Counted from the stretch's first letter, positions 1 to 6,207 are shown. The stretch: DNA of 8,653 nucleotides from an uncultured Eubacteriales bacterium (GCA_900550065.1 URQR01000083.1:1-8653); one strand, 5' to 3'. The notes: generated by a model from the sequence alone, not told the origin. Numbers and translations: made by a program.

Positions 1-887
1 CGATGCTTTTCAATTACATGCAAAAGATCGGCCGGCTTAAACTTATCGCTGTAGTCATAGACAAAAATTGCCGCTTCGCACATCCACTGGCCGTAAAGTT
101 TTCCCCACGCCGTCTTACCCCAGCCCGTGTCCGCCACTGTCAGATGAACGCCGCCCTTGTGAATGTTCTGCCAAACTGCCGCTGTGGCAAGGTGCGTAAG
201 TGCGTATAAATGGTTGTGAATCACCATTTTTGGCATACCCGATGTGCCGGAGGTGAAATATAACAGCATGATATCTTTGCTTTCCGTCGCATCTGCGCCC
301 GTCGGGCGCACGAACTGCTCGCTCGTGTGGTCAAGCTCTTTGTGAAAGTCAATCCAGCCGTCGCGGCTGAACTTTCTGTTTTTATCAACAAACACTTTCT
401 TCGTCAGCGTCGGGCACTTTGCCTGCGCCTCGTCGATACAGTCGAGAATGTGGTCGTTGTCCGATGTAGCAATTACCATTTTAATATCCGCCGCATTGGC
501 ACGATAGATGATATCCTTTGTCATAAGAAGATGCGTTGCCGGGATTGCGACCGCGCCAAGCTTATGCAGCGCCAAAATCAGCCACCAAAACTCGTAGTGG
601 CGCTTTAACACAAGCATAACCATGTCGCCCTTTTTCAGGCCCTGATCCTTTAAAAACTGCGCCGAAAGGTCGGAATATTTCTTCATTTCGGCAAACGAAA
701 AGGTTCTCTCCTCGCCCTCGTCGTTGCACCATACGAGCGCGTCCTTGTCCGGCGACGTTTTTGCCAGCTCGTCGATGACGTCATAGGCAAAGTTAAAGTT
801 TTCCGGTACATTGATTTTAAAATTTTCAAAAAAGTCCTCACAGGACGTAAAATCCGTTCTTGCGTATTTATTGATTAATAGACTCAT
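1..887 (-). CDS. AMP-forming acyl-CoA synthetase (ACSM/acetyl-CoA synthetase-like), C-terminus cut by window edge
   Basis: Adenylate-forming enzyme that would activate a carboxylic acid with ATP to an acyl-AMP and then transfer it to CoA. Only the first 295 residues are present, against roughly 550 in the family, so the C-terminal domain lies outside. The adenylation-family phosphate-binding motif YFTSGTSGMPK is at residues 210-220, followed by the DTGWGK motif near 253-258 that is typical of the acetyl-CoA/medium-chain acyl-CoA synthetase branch. The N-terminal part (residues 20-55, with VPENFNFAYDV) also fits that branch. The ATG at 885-887 is preceded by AGGAG with 8 nt spacing. The gene lies 51 bp downstream of the XRE-cupin regulator gene on the same strand, with no terminator between, so they probably form an operon. 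The acid substrate (acetate, butyrate, medium-chain or aromatic) cannot be read from the sequence. Family assignment is firm; specificity is open. Confidence 0.9.
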   Translation of the reverse strand, partial: MSLLINKYARTDFTSCEDFFENFKINVPENFNFAYDVIDELAKTSPDKDALVWCNDEGEERTFSFAEMKKYSDLSAQFLKDQGLKKGDMVMLVLKRHYEFWWLILALHKLGAVAIPATHLLMTKDIIYRANAADIKMVIATSDNDHILDCIDEAQAKCPTLTKKVFVDKNRKFSRDGWIDFHKELDHTSEQFVRPTGADATESKDIMLLYFTSGTSGMPKMVIHNHLYALTHLATAAVWQNIHKGGVHLTVADTGWGKTAWGKLYGQWMCEAAIFVYDYSDKFKPADLLHVIEKH

Positions 888-938
888 TGTATCCACTCCT
901 AATTTACGTTATGCTTTTTTTCTTTTCTGCCGGCGGTA

Positions 939-1490
939 TTAAAAAATAATCGCCAAAAATTTTGCCTTGCCGCCGACCGCCTGCATCCCATGCTTATACT
1001 TTGCGTCAAAATACAGCGAGTCGCCGGGCTGCATCGTGATTTCCGTCCCGTTAATCGTCAGCTTGAGCGTTCCCTCAAGCACGTAGTTAAATTCGTGCCC
1101 CGGGTGAGCGTTCTCCGGCGCGTCGTCGTCCATATTCGACTCCGGCACCTCTACAGTAAAAATTTCTGCACGCTTATGCTTAAAGTTGAACGCTAAATTC
1201 TGGTACTTGTATTCCTTGCGCCGCTGTACGTCGAGGCCTTCGCCGGCCCGTACGAGCTGATACACGGTCAGCCGGGGGTCGTCCCCCGAAATAATGGCGG
1301 TGAGTTCTACGCCAAACTTATTGGCGAATTCATATAGAAAGCTCATAGGGATGTCAACTTCACCGCTTTCGTACGATTCATATACGTCCTTGCTAATGCC
1401 GAGGTCCTTTGATAATGATTCGGTCGATATGCCTTCAATCTCGCGCAGGCCTCTCATTCTTTCCGCTGTTTGTTTGATTTGTTCTAACAC
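939..1490 (-). CDS. XRE-family helix-turn-helix transcriptional regulator with C-terminal cupin sensor domain
   Basis: A 183-residue two-domain regulator. Residues about 7-70 form a Cro/CI-type helix-turn-helix (ESLSKDLGISKDVYESYESG around 24-43, then a conserved FANKFGVEL turn). Residues about 108-183 form a small cupin barrel. The cupin has H129, H132 and E133 in the first motif (HPGHEF) and PGDSLYFDAKYKH with H167 in the second, so a metal or small-molecule site is plausible. The start is GTG at 1488-1490, with AAAGGAG 10 nt upstream; the nearby ATG at 1498-1500 is out of frame and abuts the Shine-Dalgarno sequence. It is the first gene of an operon with the acyl-CoA synthetase. By analogy with other XRE-cupin proteins it probably senses a ligand related to that enzyme and controls the operon, including itself. 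The ligand is unknown. Confidence 0.9.
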   Translation of the reverse strand: MLEQIKQTAERMRGLREIEGISTESLSKDLGISKDVYESYESGEVDIPMSFLYEFANKFGVELTAIISGDDPRLTVYQLVRAGEGLDVQRRKEYKYQNLAFNFKHKRAEIFTVEVPESNMDDDAPENAHPGHEFNYVLEGTLKLTINGTEITMQPGDSLYFDAKYKHGMQAVGGKAKFLAIIF

Positions 1491-1500
1491 GGTCTTGCAT

Positions 1501-1507
1501 CTCCTTT
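1501..1507 (-). promoter_or_regulatory. Ribosome binding site fixing the GTG start of the XRE-cupin gene
   Basis: The minus strand reads AAAGGAG, ending 10 nt before the GTG at 1490. The ATG directly after this motif (1498-1500) is in another frame, so the GTG is the only well-placed start that opens the XRE-cupin reading frame. Confidence 0.7.
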
Positions 1508-1537
1508 CGATAAGCTGTTTTTTGATTTTGTGTAATC

Positions 1538-1566
1538 ATCTTACCATAAGACAGCCGGTTTGAAAA
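1538..1566 (-). promoter_or_regulatory. Extended -10 promoter of the XRE-cupin / acyl-CoA synthetase operon
   Basis: On the minus strand, TTTTCA (1561-1566) lies exactly 17 bp from TAAGAT (1538-1543). The -10 is preceded by TATGG, matching the Gram-positive extended -10 motif TRTGn. Each hexamer alone matches 4 of 6 consensus bases, but the spacing and the TRTG element make the call reasonable. The predicted start of transcription falls about 40 nt before the GTG start codon. Confidence 0.5.
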
Positions 1567-1568
1567 CC
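1557..1568. promoter_or_regulatory. Small inverted repeat overlapping the -35 box, possible operator
   Basis: GGTTTGAAAACC has 5-bp arms (GGTTT/AAACC) around a 2-bp centre and covers the -35 hexamer of the minus-strand promoter. Autoregulating XRE-family repressors often bind such sites. A 5-bp arm palindrome can occur by chance, so this is only a candidate. Confidence 0.25.
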
Positions 1569-1742
1569 CTTTTCTACACAATAACATGAAAACAATTGGA
1601 AATTAATTCAATAAAACAGGAAACGGGCAAATTTATGTCTTTGCAGTTATACTACTTGTGAATTCAAAATTAATCTGGATGAATTTTAAAAATATACAGA
1701 TAATAAATAACGGGAAAATGAATTTATAAAGGAAGTAATCAT

Positions 1743-2363
1743 ATGAACAGGAAATATTTTTTAGTCATACTATTGCTATCGGCACTGCTATTGCCGCTAT
1801 GTGCGTGCACATCGCCGCAGGGCGCACCGGAAACGCCCGCACCGCAGGAAAACACGGCTAAGGCCGCCGAAGGAGGCGGGGAAGAGGCCGAAGCAACACC
1901 AGCTCCCTCCGCGGAGCCGCACCTGCTCGGCGAGTATGAAACACCGATTTTAAACAATGCGGCGGACCGCGTTGCGAACCTGTCCCTTGCCTGTGAAAAG
2001 GTCAATGCTGTTGTGACGGAGCCGGAACAGGAATTTTCTTTCAACGATACGGTGGGGGAACGGACGGAGGCGCGCGGATTCAAAAAAGGGATTGTGTTTG
2101 ACGGCAAGAAAAAGATTGAGGCGGTCGGCGGCGGCGTGTGCCAGGTGAGCTCGACCCTGTTCGGCGCGGCCAAAAACGCCGCGCTGGAAATTACGGAACG
2201 GCACGAGCATAAGCGCGAAGTGGAGTATGTCAAGCTTGGCGACGACGCAACGGTAAAGTATGGCGAGCTGGATTTTAAGTTTAAAAATACACAAAACCGC
2301 TCGGTCAAAATTGAAGCCTTTTTGACAGATAGTACGGTATGTGTGCGGATTTGGGCGATATAG
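1743..2363 (+). CDS. VanW-domain lipoprotein
   Basis: A 206-residue secreted lipoprotein. A short basic start (MNRK) and a hydrophobic stretch (residues 6-21) end in LCAC, a lipobox with Cys22 as the lipidation site. Residues about 23-60 are a low-complexity Ala/Pro/Glu/Gly linker, and about 66-204 form a VanW domain. Conserved VanW signatures are visible: EFSFNDTVGERT (97-108), GGGVCQVSSTLF (129-140), and DATVKYGELDFKFKN (168-182). VanW was first seen in vancomycin-resistance gene clusters but is widespread in Clostridia without resistance; its biochemical role is unresolved and a cell-wall-associated one is usually assumed. Larger relatives carry extra peptidoglycan-binding or G5 domains that are absent here. 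The ATG at 1743 has AAAGGAAG with 7 nt spacing. No strong promoter is evident in the AT-rich upstream region; TATACT at 1648-1653 and TATACA at 1693-1698 are weak -10 candidates without a good -35. Confidence 0.9.
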   Translation: MNRKYFLVILLLSALLLPLCACTSPQGAPETPAPQENTAKAAEGGGEEAEATPAPSAEPHLLGEYETPILNNAADRVANLSLACEKVNAVVTEPEQEFSFNDTVGERTEARGFKKGIVFDGKKKIEAVGGGVCQVSSTLFGAAKNAALEITERHEHKREVEYVKLGDDATVKYGELDFKFKNTQNRSVKIEAFLTDSTVCVRIWAI

Positions 2364-2395
2364 CGGGAAAAACGATGCAGCGGAAGAAAAAATCC

Positions 2396-2424
2396 TTGCA
2401 CAAACGGCCAAAATAAGGTAAAAT
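2396..2424 (+). promoter_or_regulatory. Candidate sigma-A promoter of the glucose-6-phosphate isomerase gene
   Basis: TTGCAC (2396-2401) and TAAAAT (2419-2424) are separated by 17 bp, 34 bp before the pgi start codon. The -10 matches 5 of 6 consensus bases; the -35 is weaker. It lies in the 95-bp gap after the VanW gene, where no terminator hairpin is seen, so some read-through from upstream is also possible. Confidence 0.45.
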
Positions 2425-2458
2425 AAGTACGGAATTTTGAAACGAAAGGGAGAGTACA

Positions 2459-3811
2459 ATGAGCGGTATTGGCTTTGACTATGGTAAGGCAAAGGATTTT
2501 ATTTCCCCTTGCGAGGTTGACTATTTGCGCGATATGACGAAGGCGTGTCACGATATGCTGCACGCAAAAAGCGGCGCAGGCAATGACTTCTTGGGTTGGG
2601 TCGACCTTCCGGTGGCGTATGATAAGGAAGAGTTTGCACGTATTAAGAAAGCGGCGGCGAAAATCCAGTCGGATTCGGACGTGCTGGTTGTAATCGGGAT
2701 CGGCGGGTCGTACCTCGGCGCACGCGCAGTAATTGAGGCGCTGCGCCACAGCTTTTATAATATGGTGGACAAGAGCGTGCGCAAAACACCGGAGATTTAC
2801 TTTGCGGGCAACTCTATCAGCCCGACGTATCTGGCGGATTTGATTGACGTAATTGGGGAGCGGGACTTTTCGCTCAATATTATCTCGAAGTCGGGCACGA
2901 CGACGGAGCCGGCGGTTGCGTTCCGCGTATTAAAGGCCCTGTGCGAGAAAAAGTACGGCAAGGACGGCGCAAAGAGCCGCATCTACGCGACGACGGATAA
3001 GGCGCGCGGCGCGCTGAAGGCACTGTGCGACGAGGAAGGGTACGAGACCTTTGTTGTGCCGGACGACGTCGGCGGGCGGTTCTCTGTTCTGACTGCTGTT
3101 GGCCTTTTGCCAATCGCGGTGAGCGGCGCGGACATTGATAAGCTGATGGAAGGCGCGGCGGCCGGATACGAAGAATATAAGAATCCGGATATGAACGAAA
3201 ACATTTGCTATCAGTATGCGGCGGTGCGCAACGCGCTCTACCGCAAGGGTAAGAATATTGAGATGATGATTAATTATGAGCCGTGCCTGCACTATTTTTC
3301 CGAGTGGTTTAAGCAGCTCTACGGCGAGAGCGAGGGCAAGGACGGCAAGGGTATTTTCCCGGCGGCGGCAGACTTTTCGACCGACCTGCACTCAATGGGG
3401 CAATATATCCAAGACGGGCAGCGCATTCTGTTTGAAACGGTGCTGTCGGTAGAGAATTCGCGCCGTGACATCAGCTTAGAGGAGGATGCGGCAAACGTTG
3501 ACGGCCTGAATTTCCTCGCAGGAAAGACGATGGACTTTGTCAATAAGAAGGCGTTTGAGGGAACGGTGCTGGCGCATACGGACGGCGGCGTGCCGAATCT
3601 TGTTATCAGTATTGATAAGCTTGACGAGTACAGCCTTGGTAAGCTGATTTACTTCTTTGAAAAAGCATGCGGTATCAGCGGCTATCTGCTCGGCGTAAAC
3701 CCGTTTAATCAGCCGGGCGTGGAGGCGTACAAGAAAAATATGTTTGCGCTTTTGGGTAAGCCGGGCTATGAAAACGAAAAAGAAGCGCTTGAAAAGCGGC
3801 TTGGAAGATAA
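2459..3811 (+). CDS. pgi: Glucose-6-phosphate isomerase
   Basis: Cytosolic glycolytic and gluconeogenic enzyme interconverting glucose-6-phosphate and fructose-6-phosphate. At 450 residues it has the usual length of the short bacterial (Bacillus/Clostridia) form. Visible signatures, in order, are IGIGGSYLGA (79-88), the phosphate-binding SKSGTTTE (143-150), PGI signature 1 DVGGRFSVLTAVGLL (203-217), QLYGESEGK with the probable catalytic base Glu290, DLHSMGQ with His311, and PGI signature 2 ending NQPGVEAYKK with the active-site Lys425. All key residues are present. ATG at 2459 is preceded by AAAGGGAG with 6 nt spacing. It appears to be transcribed from its own promoter rather than within a glycolysis operon, since its neighbours are unrelated. 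No terminator hairpin is obvious after it. Confidence 0.98.
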   Translation: MSGIGFDYGKAKDFISPCEVDYLRDMTKACHDMLHAKSGAGNDFLGWVDLPVAYDKEEFARIKKAAAKIQSDSDVLVVIGIGGSYLGARAVIEALRHSFYNMVDKSVRKTPEIYFAGNSISPTYLADLIDVIGERDFSLNIISKSGTTTEPAVAFRVLKALCEKKYGKDGAKSRIYATTDKARGALKALCDEEGYETFVVPDDVGGRFSVLTAVGLLPIAVSGADIDKLMEGAAAGYEEYKNPDMNENICYQYAAVRNALYRKGKNIEMMINYEPCLHYFSEWFKQLYGESEGKDGKGIFPAAADFSTDLHSMGQYIQDGQRILFETVLSVENSRRDISLEEDAANVDGLNFLAGKTMDFVNKKAFEGTVLAHTDGGVPNLVISIDKLDEYSLGKLIYFFEKACGISGYLLGVNPFNQPGVEAYKKNMFALLGKPGYENEKEALEKRLGR

Positions 3812-3857
3812 TTTTTGTAAGATATAAAAAATAATCTCCTTGAAATAAAATTGAAAT

Positions 3858-3871
3858 ATATGCTTGCATAT
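3858..3871. repeat. Perfect palindrome ATATGC-TT-GCATAT upstream of the P-loop gene
   Basis: Six-base arms around a TT centre. The right arm overlaps the candidate -35 TTGCAT (3864-3869). Part of it, TATGCTT, recurs as a direct repeat at 3887-3893 over the candidate -10. It may be an operator or simply AT-rich promoter sequence. Confidence 0.3.
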
Positions 3872-3892
3872 TTGCATTATATATAGTATGCT
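3864..3892 (+). promoter_or_regulatory. Candidate promoter of the small P-loop gene
   Basis: TTGCAT (3864-3869) and TATGCT (3887-3892) are 17 bp apart in the very AT-rich 118-bp gap after pgi. An overlapping alternative, TTGCAT (3872-3877) with TGATAT (3895-3900), has the same spacing. The exact start of transcription cannot be decided, but a promoter in this stretch is likely. Confidence 0.4.
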
Positions 3893-3929
3893 TATGATAT
3901 AGAAATTTATTTTAAGGAGGTAGATTGAA

Positions 3930-4343
3930 ATGATACAGGTACTGATCGGTAAAAAGGGCAGCGGAAAAACCAAGACACTGATTGAGCGCGTCAATGATGC
4001 GGTGGATACGGCTGGCGGCGATATTGTTTTTATCAGCTGTGACACCAAGCGGCACATGTACGACATTTCGCACAGGGTGCGTATGGTCGACACGTCCGGC
4101 TTTGCGCTCAAATCGTACGATGAGTTTTACGGCTTTTTATGCGGGCTGATTTCCAACAATTTTGATATCTCCAACATTTATATTGACAGCGTTTTTAAGA
4201 TTGTCGGGACGGAAACGGACGGGCTTGAGAAGTTTTTTGAGGATATTGAGGGCCTTGCAAAGCACTATGACCTTTCATTTTTATTTACCATCAGTATGGA
4301 CACGGCGCAGGCGCCGGAATATGTAAAACAATACGCATCATGA
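3930..4343 (+). CDS. Small P-loop NTPase-like protein of unknown function
   Basis: A 137-residue soluble protein with a Walker A motif, GKKGSGKT, at residues 7-14, straight after the first beta strand (MIQVLI). A Walker B-like strand, NIYIDSV, lies at about 82-88, where the Asp sits as in compact P-loop folds. No signal peptide or membrane segment is seen. The arrangement suggests a minimal ATP- or GTP-binding core of fewer than 140 residues with no recognisable effector domain; similar short P-loop proteins in Clostridia are usually annotated as hypothetical. The start is secure: AGGAGG at 3915-3920 lies 9 nt before ATG, one of the best Shine-Dalgarno sequences in the window. Its neighbours, pgi and thrC, give no clear functional hint. 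I do not recognise a characterised homologue and assign no function; catalytic activity is not shown. Confidence 0.85.
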   Translation: MIQVLIGKKGSGKTKTLIERVNDAVDTAGGDIVFISCDTKRHMYDISHRVRMVDTSGFALKSYDEFYGFLCGLISNNFDISNIYIDSVFKIVGTETDGLEKFFEDIEGLAKHYDLSFLFTISMDTAQAPEYVKQYAS

Positions 4344-4350
4344 TTATAAG

Positions 4351-4431
4351 GCAAAATTGCAGAGCACACAGCGCGGCGGGGGGCCTTGTGCCCTTCGCTG
4401 CTGTGCTATCGGGCGAAGCGCGCGGTTTTGC
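4351..4431 (+). promoter_or_regulatory. Foldable GC-rich spacer between the P-loop gene and thrC: terminator-like or leader RNA
   Basis: The RNA can form a long closing stem, GCAAAATTGC (4351-4360) with GCGGTTTTGC (4422-4431), ten pairs including two G-U. This encloses a second stem, AGCACACAGCG (4363-4373) with CGCTGCTGTGCT (4396-4407), eleven pairs with one bulged C. CTTCGC (4394-4398 region) could instead pair with GCGAAG (4413-4418), excluding the lower part of the inner stem. An AAAATTTTT run follows at 4433-4441, just before the thrC ribosome binding site. It could be a weak terminator for the P-loop gene or a structured thrC leader. No promoter is evident between it and thrC. Confidence 0.4.
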
Positions 4432-4455
4432 TAAAATTTTTGGAGGTTTGTTTGT

Positions 4456-5958
4456 ATGCTCTATCGGAGTACAAGGGATAAAACGATAAAAATTGAGTCT
4501 GCGCAGGCGATAAAGACCGGCTTGTCGAAGGACGGAGGACTGTTTGTGCCGGAAACGCTTCCGGCTGTTTCGAGCGCTGAGATTGAGGCGATGGCGCACA
4601 TGTCCTACGGCGACCGGGCGGTATTTGTATTGTCGAAGTTTTTGACGGACTTTGACTTGTTCGAGCTTAAGGAGTGCGTCGATTTGGCGTATAATAAAGA
4701 AAAGTTTGAAACAGATACGATTGCGCCGGTTTATAAATTAAACAACAGCGTCTATTTTTTGGAGCTGTGGCACGGGCCGACATGCGCGTTTAAGGATATG
4801 GCGCTGCAAATCCTGCCGCACCTGCTTACAAAGTCGATTCAAAAATGCGGCTCTGATAAGGAATGTGTGATTTTGGTTGCAACGTCGGGCGATACGGGCA
4901 AGGCGGCGCTGGAGGGCTTTAAGGACGTCAATAAAACGCGGATTTTTGTCTTTTATCCGGAGCGCGGCGTGAGCGAGATACAAAAGCTGCAAATGATTAC
5001 GCAGGACGGCAACAACGTCGGCGTGGCGGCGGTTGCGGGCAACTTTGACGATGCGCAGACGGGCGTAAAAAAGATTTTCACTGATAAGGAATATGAGGAA
5101 GTCCTTGCGGTGAACGGGTTTGAGCTGTCGAGCGCGAATTCGATTAACTGGGGGCGGCTCGTTCCGCAGATTGTGTACTATTTCTCGGCATATGCCGATT
5201 TGGTAAAGAGCGAGGAGATCAAGCTTGGTGACAAGATCAACTTTGCCGTGCCAACGGGTAACTTCGGTAACATTCTGGCAGGGTATTACGCGAAGCAGAT
5301 GGGTCTGCCGGTAAACAAGTTTATCTGTGCGTCAAATGAAAACAATGTATTGACCGAGTTTATCAACACGGGCGTTTATGATCGTAACCGAAAGTTCTAT
5401 ACGACGATTTCGCCGTCGATGGACATTTTGGTGTCGAGCAACTTGGAGCGGTTGCTGTTCAACGTGACGGGTGACGATGATGCACAGGTGCGGGCATATA
5501 TGGACGCGCTTGCGGCAGAAGGCAAATATACGGTCAGCGCCGATGTGCTGACAAAAATCAAGGACAACTTCTACGCTGGGTATTGCGACGACGACGCGAC
5601 GATGGCGGCTATCAAGGCGGTCAACGACGACTATTCATACGTGATGGACCCGCATACAGCGGTTGGTAAGTGCGTCTATGAGCAGTATGCGGCTGAGACG
5701 GGCGACACGACAAAGACGGTGATTGCGTCGACAGCAAGTCCGTTTAAGTTTAACCAGAGCGTATTAATTGCGCTTGAGGGACTGGCAAGCGTTGCGGGCA
5801 AAAACGAGTTTGAGCTATTGGATTTGCTGTCGCAGAAGAGCAATATGCGGATACCGAAGTCGCTCGCCGAGTTGAAAACAAAGCCGCGCCTGTTTGACTT
5901 GAGCTGTGAAAAGCAGCAGATGCAGCAGGTGGTCAGCGAGTTTTTACAGGTAGAATAG
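4456..5958 (+). CDS. thrC: Threonine synthase
   Basis: PLP-dependent enzyme catalysing the last step of threonine biosynthesis, O-phospho-L-homoserine to L-threonine plus phosphate, in the cytosol. At 500 residues it belongs to the longer threonine synthase class, related to the E. coli and fungal enzymes, and not the short Bacillus-type class. It begins with the family's characteristic YRSTR and has GLSKDGGLFVPE (22-33). The PLP Schiff-base lysine is Lys113 in HGPTCAFKDMA, with TSGDTGKA at 143-150 and the cofactor-phosphate loop VPTGNFGN at 265-272. ELSSANSINWGRL (223-235) is also typical. ATG at 4456 is preceded by GGAGG with 9 nt spacing. No homoserine kinase or homoserine dehydrogenase gene is adjacent, so the threonine pathway is dispersed. 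No internal promoter was found; expression may come from upstream through the structured spacer. Confidence 0.97.
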   Translation: MLYRSTRDKTIKIESAQAIKTGLSKDGGLFVPETLPAVSSAEIEAMAHMSYGDRAVFVLSKFLTDFDLFELKECVDLAYNKEKFETDTIAPVYKLNNSVYFLELWHGPTCAFKDMALQILPHLLTKSIQKCGSDKECVILVATSGDTGKAALEGFKDVNKTRIFVFYPERGVSEIQKLQMITQDGNNVGVAAVAGNFDDAQTGVKKIFTDKEYEEVLAVNGFELSSANSINWGRLVPQIVYYFSAYADLVKSEEIKLGDKINFAVPTGNFGNILAGYYAKQMGLPVNKFICASNENNVLTEFINTGVYDRNRKFYTTISPSMDILVSSNLERLLFNVTGDDDAQVRAYMDALAAEGKYTVSADVLTKIKDNFYAGYCDDDATMAAIKAVNDDYSYVMDPHTAVGKCVYEQYAAETGDTTKTVIASTASPFKFNQSVLIALEGLASVAGKNEFELLDLLSQKSNMRIPKSLAELKTKPRLFDLSCEKQQMQQVVSEFLQVE

Positions 5959-6038
5959 CCAAAAATTAATCCAAACCGGAAGTGTGCTGACGGAATGGAG
6001 ATGGAAATATAAATATAAATGAAAAGCAGATTCTGATA

Positions 6039-6054
6039 CCGAGGAATTTCCGAG
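6039..6054. repeat. Direct repeat CCGAG-N6-CCGAG with 11-bp period
   Basis: CCGAG occurs at 6039-6043 and again at 6050-6054, one DNA helical turn apart. The second copy overlaps the TTTCCG that would be a -35 for TATAAA at 6070-6075. It may be a protein-binding site or part of the folded leader. The short unit makes chance possible. Confidence 0.3.
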
Positions 6055-6118
6055 TTAGAAGATACTGTTTATAAAAGAAGCGGCTGTCTATGCCGTATCT
6101 TTTGGAGCAGAAAACGGG

Positions 6119-6151
6119 AAGCCACGCGTATTGGATGCGCGTGGTTTTTTT
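6119..6151 (+). terminator. Intrinsic (rho-independent) terminator
   Basis: The stem CCACGCGTA (6122-6130) pairs with TGCGCGTGG (6136-6144), with one G-U pair and a TTGGA loop, extended below by A-T and G-U pairs from 6119. A run of seven T follows (6145-6151). It is the clearest terminator in the window. It would end thrC transcripts or act as the off switch of the leader before the TM1266/hydG/hydF genes. Confidence 0.85.
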
Positions 6152-6171
6152 GTGCGCAAGAGGAGGAAACA

Positions 6172-6207
6172 ATGGAAAAGCAAATTACTATGGAAAAGCG
6201 AATTGCA
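6172..6207 (+). repeat. 18-bp tandem duplication at the start of the TM1266-family gene
   Basis: Positions 6172-6189 and 6190-6207 match at 15 of 18 bases, both beginning ATGGAAAAGC. The protein therefore starts MEKQIT-MEKRIA. This looks like a recent in-frame duplication of the start region, adding six residues before the conserved domain. Confidence 0.6.

Larger units (their letters stand above)
6024..6151 (+). promoter_or_regulatory. Candidate cis-regulatory leader RNA (attenuator or riboswitch-like) of the hydrogenase-maturation genes
   Basis: The 213-bp gap after thrC carries several stems and ends in an intrinsic terminator. TTCTGA (6031-6036) can pair with TTAGAA (6055-6060). AGAAGATA (6057-6064) can pair with TATCTTTT (6096-6103), enclosing a CGGC/GCCG hairpin (6081-6084 with 6092-6095) and a 16-nt asymmetric bulge. 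The terminator follows at 6119-6151, 20 nt before the TM1266-family start codon. There is no space for a promoter between terminator and gene, so the downstream operon must be reached by reading through. Weak promoter candidates upstream are CTGACG (5987) with TATAAA (6008), spaced 15 bp, and TTTCCG (6047) with TATAAA (6070), spaced 17 bp. The RNA does not match any riboswitch consensus I can recall; it could simply be the thrC terminator with basal read-through. Confidence 0.45.

Noticed and set aside
932..954. Possible hairpin GGCG-N-CGCC at the end of the XRE-cupin gene
   Set aside because: The stem is short and AT-rich with a bulge, and no T-run follows it in the direction of transcription, so it is not a credible terminator between the two operon genes.
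1739..2749. Long open frame on the minus strand opposite the VanW gene and the start of pgi
   Set aside because: It runs antisense to two well-supported genes, has no recognisable domain and spans their intergenic promoter; its openness follows from the codon pattern of the opposite strand.
5959..6171. Assignment of the hydrogenase leader to a known class (T-box, SAM, TPP, cobalamin, c-di-GMP, Moco, fluoride, ZTP)
   Set aside because: None of the consensus core sequences I know for these classes could be found; naming one would be a guess.
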